Shown: positions 56,562 to 64,000 of the stretch, in pieces | Layout of the letters: every line of letters starts with the position of its first letter | Position numbering within the stretch: the stretch's first letter is position 1 | Assembly (NCBI GenBank): GCA_022606425.2 | Contig: JAHDVF020000010.1 | Location: 1,426,001-1,490,000, forward strand | Source of the DNA: Lepidostoma basale | Lineage: Eukaryota; Arthropoda; Insecta; Trichoptera; Lepidostomatidae | Length of the DNA stretch: 64,000 nt | Reading direction: 5' to 3' | The notes under the pieces: generated by a model | The model's database searches: none | What the model was told of the DNA's origin: nothing | The model's input: the letters and a program-made list of their open reading frames with translations, nothing else | Position numbers and translations under genes: made by a program

Positions 56562-57544
56562 CTGAATTAATTAATTTGTTTTTCCACCTTTATCCATAAC
56601 TCCGCCTCCTTTTAGTATACTACTCTGTTTTATTTGATTGTTAAAATTGTATACATTGATAATTGTAACCGAAACATGTCTTTGTTCAGTGAAAATAAAG
56701 TGTTATAATACAAAGTATAATTCGGTACCTATTTGGCAAAAGGTCCCAACTGCTTTTTATGAATTTTACAGGAGAGCAAAAATAAGATTTTTACATTATT
56801 TTGATTATTTATAAAATGTTGTTTGTCTTCCAAATTGTTTATTTTAAATGTCAATTTACGTACCATAACGTTATCTACAAGATATTAGTAACTAAATTTA
56901 ACATATATATATTTAATGAATATTTAAAAAAAATAGAGTACATTAAATTTTTTTTTAAATGTAATAAAAAAGTACAGCTCTAACGTTTTGTCAAAACATA
57001 AAGTGTGCAAAATAATAATACAGATAACTCAATTTCACAAAAAACGCATCTGGAATCTTTTGCCAAATAAGTACCGAATTATATGTATTCAAATATTATG
57101 AATCCACAATAGAAAGTGAAGACGAATATAGAAGAAAAAATAAATAATGCCTTAGAAAGGCCAAACATTTCATTCTCATAAACTATAATGAAACTTCTAG
57201 AAAACAGACGTTTTCATTCATATTAATTACGTAAAACTATCGTTTACAGAATGTTCAAAAGCTATTATGGTATTGGACTTACCTATACACAATACATCAC
57301 AGGGTATTTCACATTTAAATTCTCTTTTATGAATATGATTTTGCATCCAAAGGGTCTCGCGCGGCCCAGAACAATGCGATTCCTCCATAAAACATTGTAC
57401 AGCCTCATAATACAGTCCATTAGTATAAAATTATGATTTATTCGCAGACCGCAGGATGCAATATGTTCACCTGCAAAATAAATATTAAAAATATTCGATC
57501 GTCTCAAAAATTTATTGAATGGGTCACCTACCAACTAACAAAAA

Positions 57545-57620
57545 ATATCCTAGCGAAACCGGTCGCTGTCGAAATAAAGACAAAAATAGAATAGTTGTTA
57601 AAAAAAACATCTATTTATTT
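57545..57620 (+). repeat. HHR-B stub
   Basis: GCGAAACCGGTCGCTGTC, then AATAAAGACAAAAATAGAAT, TAAAAAAAACATC. This is the downstream half of the HHR-B unit, and the stem II left strand is missing. Confidence 0.55.
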
Positions 57621-57735
57621 ATATACAATATAATCCAGTATTCGTCTACAAGTATTTGTATACATTCAAATTGTTGTATCTATATATTTTTTTCTTTCTT
57701 AGTATTTATTTTTTACGATAATTAAATTAAATTAC

Positions 57736-57769
57736 AAACATGTTTCGGAACGAATAAACCCTTCGTCAG
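57736..57769 (-). ncRNA. Hammerhead-like motif, family HHR-F
   Basis: The minus strand reads CTGACGAA, a loose GGG...TCC stem, GAAAC, ATG, TTT. The CUGANGA core is exact. The cleavage-type triplet reads GUU rather than GUC. Confidence 0.45.
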
Positions 57770-57849
57770 TGTTATTAAAAATACACAAAACAAATATTTA
57801 AACAAATTTTATGAATGTGGTCAGTTTTGACAGATGTCCTAGGTTTTGT

Positions 57850-58270
57850 TTTGCATTTCTTGTTCCATTTACATCGTTAACATATATTTTTTTACCATTC
57901 TTTCTTCATTCATTATTTTCATATGTCCAAACCATCTTAATGATCTTTTCAATATTTAATTTCAACCAAGAAGTATGTCAAGAAATAACAGTGTGGCGGT
58001 CCATTCTTTCTGCTTACCCATTCGGAGAGAAGACGTGATGGTTGGTTAGTTTGTAATACAACACTTTATTCAAAGCACAAATGAATTTTTCAAAAATGTG
58101 GTCAGTTATATTTTTTTAACTAATTATTTTGTTCATAACACCAGCATTCGCACCGCATTCACTTCTTATATTTTCATTCGACTCTCAATCATACACAGAG
58201 TATCAACACATTCGTCTAAGAGATCTCATTTCTACTGCATTTATTCTACTTTTATCCTTCTTTCACCAGT
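57850..58270. mobile_element. LINE-A composite sharing a junction with 20.3-20.6 kb
   Basis: Minus LINE-A (57850-57955) joins plus LINE-A 3' sequence (AATATTTAATTTC, AACCAAGAAGTATGTCAAG ... AGACGTGATGG) and an about 80-bp tail (AATACAACACTTTATT). Minus LINE-A then resumes at 58121 exactly where it stopped. The piece lies directly upstream of RUNX exon 3, ending about 45 bp before the acceptor. Confidence 0.65.
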
Positions 58271-58300
58271 AATTTTTGTTAATATTTCACTAACTATTAA

Positions 58301-58447
<147 letters not shown>

Positions 58448-58624
58448 TAACAGGCATCATTTATTATAAGTATTGACAAGAAATGTGTAAACATTACAAC
58501 AAAAATTTTTGTTTCTTTAACAATGATGTAAAACTCCACGTAAAATAATTAATACCAATGGAAACGTATATTTTCTAGAATTTTATTATAATTTCTTCTT
58601 CTTCTCCTTCTTCCTAGCCTTCCC

Positions 58625-59165
58625 TCCACTGCTCTAATGTGCAAAAGCAAATAGCCGCAAGTTAAAAATAATAGTTTTGAGATAAACGGGTTTATAGTTT
58701 TATTTCGTTTTTTGCTATATTTTATCATTTAAAATAAGTTTTCTAATGCAAACTAAGTTTTAAAAGTAAGAATACAGTTCTTAGAAATGCATAAGACGTG
58801 TTTTTGCCATAAAAGTATAGTAAGCTTCATATTATTAAAGAAAATGTGTTTTGCCGCCACTAGACTGTCGCACAAATTAATTTGGTAATGGGCCGCAATT
58901 TAAGTTGCTGTCATTTGCCAGGATACATATTGTGTCGCAGCAAAAGGCCGCAAGTTTTGGCTGTGCCGTGGTAAAAAGCAGCAACTTAAATGATGCTTTT
59001 TGCCAAAACATGTATCAAATTAATACAATTTTGCGGCTATTGGGATAGTGAATATCTCAGTAAAGGAAAGAGATAGAGAAAAATCTGTGATTGTATATGA
59101 TAGAGGCCAGTTATAAGAATGCTTTGAGCCGTGTTACGTCAAACAGCCGCAACTTAAGTTACGAC
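58625..59165. repeat. Unclassified repeat with inverted GCCGCAAGTT motifs
   Basis: AATAGCCGCAAGTTAAAAAT, GGGCCGCAATTTAAGTTGC, AAAGGCCGCAAGTTTTGG, AAAAGCAGCAACTTAAATGA and CAGCCGCAACTTAAGTTACG alternate in both orientations over about 540 bp. No ORF. It matches no transposon I know. Confidence 0.5.
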
Positions 59166-59174
59166 TTGTTGCCT

Positions 59175-59665
59175 TTACACATTAGTGCTGGATGTAGGCC
59201 TCTTCCATCTGTCTCCATTTTTCTCTATCCTGTGCCGCTTCAATCCTTTTTTTCCCGGCGACCACAACAATATCGTCGACCCATCTCTTCTGTGGCCGAC
59301 CGACAACCCTTTTGTTTTCCCATGGCCTCCACTTTAAGACTTTGGGAGTCCATCTTGAACCTGGCTGTCTGGCTGTCCTGCCCATTGCCATTTCAATTTT
59401 GCGATCCGATCAATGATATCGGCGACTTTTGTTCGGCGTCTGATTTCTGTATTTGTAATTCTATCACTCAAACTTATGCCCAACATTTGCCGCTCCATGG
59501 ATCGTTGCGCGCATTTCAATTTGTGAACAGTATTTATGGTCAGGGACATTGTTTCCAAACCATATGTCATCACAGGCAAGATGCATACTTCGTAGGTTTT
59601 CCTTTTTAAATTAATGGGGATATCCTTGTTTCTCATTATATGACTGAGCTTTCCGAAGGCTGCCC
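59175..59665 (-). mobile_element. LINE-B 3' end, longest copy
   Basis: The minus frames join as MRNKDIPINLKRKTYEVCIL, YGLETMSLTINTVHKLKCAQ, RSMERQMLGISLSDRITN, DIIDRIAKLKWQWAGQ and, after a shift, MGRTARQPGSRWTPKVLKWR, VVGRPQKRWVDDIVV. It joins unclassified DNA at 59175 without a GAA tail. Confidence 0.8.
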
Positions 59666-59669
59666 ATTA

Positions 59670-59830
59670 TAATTTAAAAGAATGAAATATTTCTCCTTTC
59701 TAAGGCATTATCAAGTGTCTATCTCGTTTTAATAATGTCTTCCCGAAAGGCGCAACTCGTCATTCCCATAAATTATAATATAATAAAACTTCTAGAAAAC
59801 AGGCGTTTTCATTCGTACTAATTATGAAAT
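59670..59830. repeat. HHR-D head-to-head palindrome
   Basis: Inner cores AATATTTCTCCTTTCTAAGG and AATGTCTTCCCGAAAGGC, outer tail TTCTAGAAAACAGGCGTTTT. GAAAC is mutated on both arms. Confidence 0.6.
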
Positions 59831-60190
59831 GGGCCAGATTTTACACTCCGCAATCTAGCAGAGAAGTTTTTGGCAAAAGATCCCAAACTTTTCTGCTAGT
59901 TTGTAGATCTGTAAGAAGCGTTTGACCAAGTTGACAGAGAAAAGAATGGAAGGTATAGGCTGAATATGGAGTGTGCACAAAGCTGATGTGAGTGGTTGCT
60001 TCCCTTAAGAAGGAAGCACATCCTAACCCTATGATAAAAGATTTTTTATTTTTATATATATTCGCCATCACTTTATATTGTGGATACACATTTGAAACAC
60101 TTTATTGCACTCTTCACAAACATATTTTGGATGATACTTATCCTTCTTCTGTATCAAAATATCAACAATAGAATGATTGATGATTTAATA
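59830..60190. other. No gene recognised
   Basis: Mostly unique AT-rich sequence. The ATTCGCCATCACTTTATATT block recurs near 46030. Confidence 0.5.
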
Positions 60191-60475
60191 GGGTTTTAGG
60201 GCAATAGGAACATATCACAAATTGGACATAGACATGTTTCGGACAACCAGTCCTCCTTCAGTGATACATATTGTAAAATACATACCTACAGATTTAAAAT
60301 ATTATAAAATTGTTAACATGATCTGACTGATGTTATAAAGATTTATTTAAAATAAATCTTTATAACATCTGTCAGATCATGTAAACAATTTTATTATATT
60401 TTAAATCTGTATGTATCTTTATAATATGTATCACTGAAGAAGGACTGGTTGTCCGAAACATGTCTATGTAATATT
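60190..60475. repeat. HHR-E long palindrome (about 245 bp)
   Basis: Arms run from GACATAGACATGTTTCGGAC to its complement, centred near 60348 on an AAATAAATCTTT-type core. The plus core (60434-60464) is CTGAAGAA, GGAC-TGGTT-GTCC, GAAAC, ATGTC. The minus core (60231-60261) is the mirror. Both conserve CUGANGA, GAAA and GUC exactly. Confidence 0.85.
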
Positions 60476-60477
60476 TG

Positions 60478-60985
60478 TGAAATGTATACTTATATCTGTA
60501 TACGAATCCTGGATTTTCACATACATTTCACAAATATTTGTAAATATTCTGGTCAATTCTTTGGCGTATAAAATAGGAGTGATACTCCAGGCGACTGCTA
60601 AAACAGTGCGCTAGGAGGCGGTAGCCTCTTCGCATTGTGTTAATAAAGTAGTTTGCTAAATGCTAAACAATCATTCTTCATAGATGGCGTTAGTGGGTGG
60701 ATTGTATAGATTAATCTTAAAAAATTAATTAGTACAATCAAATCTACATAGATGGCTAACTGGAACTGACACGTGAAGATAGGTATGGATTTGGAGTATA
60801 TATACAACTTCCAAAAATGTATCATGCATGATCATAATAACAATGGTGGAATGGGGAATGTTGTAATTACATAAAGCGTGCGCTTAACCCAACCAATGAC
60901 AGGTCATAAGTCCTGTAAACACCTTGATCATCCATATTCAGTTTCCAGTTTGTTTCTTCGTCTCTATTGAGATACAATTAAAAAC
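60478..60985 (-). repeat. MITE-H family, long form, minus orientation
   Basis: Reverse order of 5284-5760: GCATTGTGTTAATAAAGTAG, ATAGATGGCGTTAGTGGG, CCAATGACAGGTCATAAGTC and the terminal TCTCTATTGAGATACAATTA at 60960-60980. An HHR-E tail (AACATGTCTATGTAATTTCA) abuts it at 60983. Confidence 0.7.
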
Positions 60986-61084
60986 ATGTCTATGTAATTT
61001 CAATTTTTTTTAATGTAAGTGTTGTATAAACAAAGTGTATAAAAAAAGAAAAAGAGAAATAAATATAAAGTGTTTTATTATTTT

Positions 61085-61635
61085 GCATCTATAAGTTTTT
61101 CCAAAAGTTATTCAAAATACATCTCAAGTTGCGAATTACATTCCAAGCCACCACACCCCCTAAAGATAATTTAAAACGGTTTTAGCATTGAAAAAAGTTT
61201 TACTCTACTTGACGATAAGAACTATTAATTTCATAAAATGAATATTACTGAGACAATAGTATTTCCATAACATTTGATACTTTTAAGTTGTTTTGAAACA
61301 AAATTTTAATATTGTCCGTCACCCGCAGTATCTCTTTGGACGTGCCTTTACAAGATAATGATAGTTTTATCACAAATTAGGCATTATTTCCCAAATCCCG
61401 GTACACGGTCCGAGCGACCAGCGCAGCTAGCTCTGACGGCTGGCGGCTTCCTCGATAGCCTGGCATCACGTCCACTACATGCGCTGAGCGAAGTTTCCCA
61501 CACTGATAATTCCCTTATCGTGCTCCGGAATATATATATTTTTTTCATTTAAATATCGTGTACAAATAGTTTAAATTTTTAGGACTCACATATCTATTTT
61601 AACAAGAATTTTAAAGTAAATAAAAGGGGAAATAT
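61085..61635. other. No gene recognised; small GC patch
   Basis: Largely AT-rich. 61380-61520 is richer in GC (CGACCAGCGCAGCTAGC, ACGGCTGGCGGCTTCC) and unmatched in the window, so it could be a conserved noncoding element. The 64-aa ORF has no known domain. Confidence 0.35.
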
Positions 61636-61639
61636 GCAA

Positions 61640-61870
61640 AAACCTTCGTGGCCGAGTAGCAAGTACTACGACTGACATACCAAAGGTCCCGGGTCCCGGC
61701 GATGGCAGCGTGATTGTCACACTGTCTTTGGTCTGGTGTAAAATTCACGTGACAATGAAATAACGATAGATTAACTTCTTATTCTTCCCGAGCCGTGTCG
61801 GGTCCCTCTAACGTTGGCGATCACTACGCCAAAAGCATGGCTGTATTCGCCATAGTGATTCCTGAGAAAA
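61640..61870. mobile_element. SINE-S2 (+) beside a LINE-D tail stub (-)
   Basis: SINE-S2 (61640-61773): head CCTTCGTGGCCGAGTAGCAA, GGTCCCGGGTCCCGG (degenerate B box), body CTGTCTTTGGTCTGGTGTA. LINE-D stub (61776-61850, minus): TCTTATTCTTCCCGAGCC, then the reverse of the VIANV.GT stop region. The S2 copy at 33253 also sits beside LINE-D. Confidence 0.65.
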
Positions 61871-62035
61871 GATGACCAGAGTGGTTTCCCGTTGACTTCT
61901 CTGGTAGATTTTTCTGTCGGGGTTACCTTCCCTTAGCTGGTTGGCTCTGGTTTGGAGGCGCCAGAAACTCGCCTTACATCCCCTCGTTATCTGCTGTGAT
62001 CACACGTTTATGAGCGTAATCCCATTGCCCGGGGC

Positions 62036-62560
62036 TCGCGACTCCTCACATGGCCGACATACAATATTTGATTTATTTGATCGTGCCACGTTTTCCTCGG
62101 TCTTCCTCTATTTCTGGTTCCATTTACATCGTTAATATATAATTTTTTTATCATTATTTTTTCATTCATTCTTTCCATATGTCCAAACCATGTTAATGAT
62201 CCTATCATTATTTTGTTCATAACACCATCATTCGCACCGCATTCACTTCTTATATTTTTATTCGACACTCTATCATACACAGAGTATCCATACATTCGTC
62301 TAAGAGATCTCATTTCTACTGCATTTATTCTACTTTTATCCTTCTTTTTCCAGTTCCATGCTTCGCTTTCATACATAAGGGACGGAAGAAAAACACCATT
62401 GTGCACTGCCATTCTAGCTTTTTTGGATAGGCTTTTGTTTGCGATGACAACTTTAAGCGCACCATTCACTTTGTTGCCTGCCCCAACCCATCTTTCAATA
62501 TCCCTCTCCACTCGCCCATCTCTTGTAAACATACTACCTAAATACACGAACTCATCTACT
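62036..62560 (-). mobile_element. LINE-A, longest C-terminal ORF (about 179 codons)
   Basis: The open minus frame starts MYLGSMFTRDGRVERDIERW (the YLGS block that follows the RT active site), then VNGALKVVIANKSLSKKARM, FLPSLMYESEAWNWKKKDKS, VEMRSLRRMYGYSVYDRVSN, SLTWFGHMERMNEKIMIKKL and KTWHDQINQILYVGHVRSRE. It is replaced by other sequence at 62036, so the final 30 residues are missing. It is the best evidence that LINE-A belongs to an RTE-like non-LTR group. Confidence 0.8.
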
Positions 62561-62654
62561 TGTAATATTCTTCAATCAATGTGTAAATAAATAACAGAGG
62601 AATACCAAAAAGTTTAACTCTGCAAAATGTTGCTTATATATTTGAAATTTTGCT

Positions 62655-62790
62655 TCGGATTCAATAGCTAGGTAGCTGAGATAAGCTTTCATTTTCTATT
62701 CTACTGGCTGGCCGGTCTCGGGTTCAAATCCCACGTCGTACGTTTTTTTCCCTCAGCCACCTAGCTATCGAAACCAGCGGCGAAATTTCT
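62655..62790. repeat. Snap-back sequence with a tRNA-like B box
   Basis: ATAGCTAGGTAGCTGAGA near 62665 is mirrored by TCAGCCACCTAGCTAT near 62760. Between them CTCGGGTTCAAATCCCACG resembles a Pol III B box. It could be a third SINE type or a small hairpin element. There is one copy only. Confidence 0.4.
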
Positions 62791-62799
62791 ATTATTGTA

Positions 62800-63685
62800 T
62801 ACTTTTAAATAATTAGAAGTTTACTTGTGTGAAATACAAAGTAGAGTAAATATGGCCTGGCATCCCATTGTGTTTGCGTAAATTAAATATACTCGTATGT
62901 CCCGAATGGACGGGGACACGCCTAGAAAGTGTACGAGCGAGGCGGACGAAAGGGTGCCGCTGCGCCCTATAACAGCCTCGAGTATGTGGTGGAAACCCTT
63001 CTGTGTTCATTTTATATTGTATATTAGCAACAGTGAAAAGTTTCAAGAATTTTTTACAGAAATTGGCTGGCTATTGCGGTTTCTTACTTTGACTATGGAC
63101 GACTCTTGAGGGGTACTTCAACCCTGCAAAATCACGTCCCGAAGTAAATTTCCTATGTTTTGCCCTCCCCTTGTTAGTGTTTAAACGGTGTTCTCTTTCA
63201 TTACGTCTTCTATACTTCGATAACAAGGAAAACGTTTCCGTGCAGGAAACAAGAACTTATCATGTGTACAATGATGGTCTACGCACAATTTTTAGTTTCT
63301 CCTTACAAATAAATGTTTTGTTTGAGGTGTGATGCGAAAAATTAAGTATTGCCAGTATCCGGAGTGCTTGCGTGCGTTCTTCAGGTAGGCTCCCGGCTCT
63401 CGAGGCATGACCGGACTCAGGCGGACTGCAAACGAGGCAAATGGAAATAGTTCCCGCAACTTACGTGCTTCTCCGGAACTGAGTACCAACTGCATACGTA
63501 CAGAGATTCACAGAATCACTTGTATATCCGATGTCCTTAATGGCGTACGTGAAGTTTTCCCCACGCACATTGAAATGGTGATGAATCAAATTATTTATTA
63601 AGTAAAACCAAATAATTCTCTTTATAGTTAATACATAGATTTCATAGTTAACTATCTAGAATAAAAATAATTGAAATGTGCAAGC
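62800..63685. other. No gene recognised
   Basis: Mixed composition, with a GC-richer stretch at 62900-63000 (CGAGCGAGGCGGACGAAAGG) and another near 63370-63500. The short ORFs show no domain. It could contain conserved noncoding DNA of the RUNX gene. Confidence 0.4.
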
Positions 63686-63689
63686 CTTC

Positions 63690-63810
63690 TTGACAAATGA
63701 TATGTTTCGACTTGCTAAAGCATTAGCAAAGGTTGTTATCACTTAGCAAAAGCGAAACATGTAATTTCAATGAAATATAATAAAACTTCAAGAAAACAGA
63801 CTTTTTAATT
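63690..63810. repeat. HHR-D-like palindrome, diverged
   Basis: ATGATATGTTTCGACTTGC and AGCAAAAGCGAAACATGTAA flank a short loop, and the tail is AAACTTCAAGAAAACAGACT. The stem sequence differs from the rest of the family (AAGTCG/CTTGCT type). Confidence 0.55.
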
Positions 63811-63814
63811 CGTC

Positions 63815-63995
63815 TCTTCTTCTCTTCTTCTTTCCCTTTGCCATTTCCCATCATCTGGTGCCGGCCCTCCTCTTTGACTCGTCTCTACTGTCAGGTTCTC
63901 GCGTTTGAGCTCCTTTTCCATGTTGGCCCACCATGTTGCCATTGGGCGACCTCTTCTTCTTAGTTTTGTGGGAATGCTGAGGGCTTTTTGGACAA
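63815..63995 (-). mobile_element. LINE 3' end with (GAA)n-like tail, runs toward the window edge
   Basis: The minus frame gives RRGRPMATWWANMEKELKRE, GPAPDDGKWQRERR and a stop in the GAAGAAG tail. The GRPMATWW motif is the GRP..TW block of an RTE-like C-terminus. The family is different from LINE-A and -B. Confidence 0.6.
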
Positions 63996-64000
63996 TGTGT

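Noticed and set aside
59091..59609. 172-aa plus-strand ORF
   Set aside because: It is the antisense of LINE-B, whose minus-strand translation carries recognised motifs.

Overview
This window looks like one locus of an AT-rich, repeat-dense insect genome. The retroelement mix is reminiscent of Lepidoptera, but the order is a guess. The only host gene I can support is a RUNX-family transcription factor on the + strand. Three coding exons join in frame: 22134-22281 (N-terminus), 33901-34140 and 58314-58427 (the body of the Runt DNA-binding domain). All splice junctions are GT/AG and every split codon restores the expected residue. The introns are about 11.6 kb and 24.2 kb, and the gene must continue past the third exon because no C-terminal VWRPY-type end is visible. 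GC-rich, apparently non-repetitive islands (around 800-950, 6.0-6.2 kb, 12.24-12.62 kb, 36.2-36.6 kb, 38.5-39.1 kb and 46.8-47.1 kb) are the best candidates for promoter or enhancer DNA. The one at 12.24-12.62 kb could be a promoter with a 5' noncoding exon.

Almost everything else is transposon debris. I use working names. LINE-A is the commonest non-LTR 3' end (motif RWFGHMERM ... KTWHDQINQIL ... GHVRSRKNRRACM), with a (GTTA)n tail. LINE-B, -D, -E and -G are other RTE-like 3' ends, mostly with (GAA)n tails. A CR1/Jockey-like family has (TTTGA)n or (GATT)n tails. Two tRNA-derived SINE families (S1, S2), two short hAT-like elements with exact 8-bp target-site duplications, an internally deleted mariner, a pogo/jerky-like remnant, a TIR family (MITE-H) and a decayed RAG1/Transib-like transposase are also present.

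The most striking theme is a large set of Penelope-type terminal repeats carrying a hammerhead-ribozyme-like core: CUGANGAN, a GC stem-loop, GAAAC, a tiny palindromic stem III (ACAUGU, CAGCUG or ACCGGU), then UC. At least six families with unrelated flanks (HHR-A to HHR-G) share this architecture. Many copies are paired head to head as long palindromes (52953-53158, 60226-60470, 6455-6631). One set forms a three-unit tandem array of about 410 bp (12690-14310). A frameshifted Penelope GIY-YIG endonuclease remnant at 56325-56561 supports the link to Penelope-like retroelements.

Organisation: 1-22 kb is upstream or 5' intronic DNA made of repeats. 22.1-34.1 kb holds exon 1, a TE-filled intron and exon 2. 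34.1-58.3 kb is a large intron of nested TEs. 58.3-64 kb holds exon 3 and the start of the next intron. I saw no true tRNA, rRNA or CRISPR and no second host gene.
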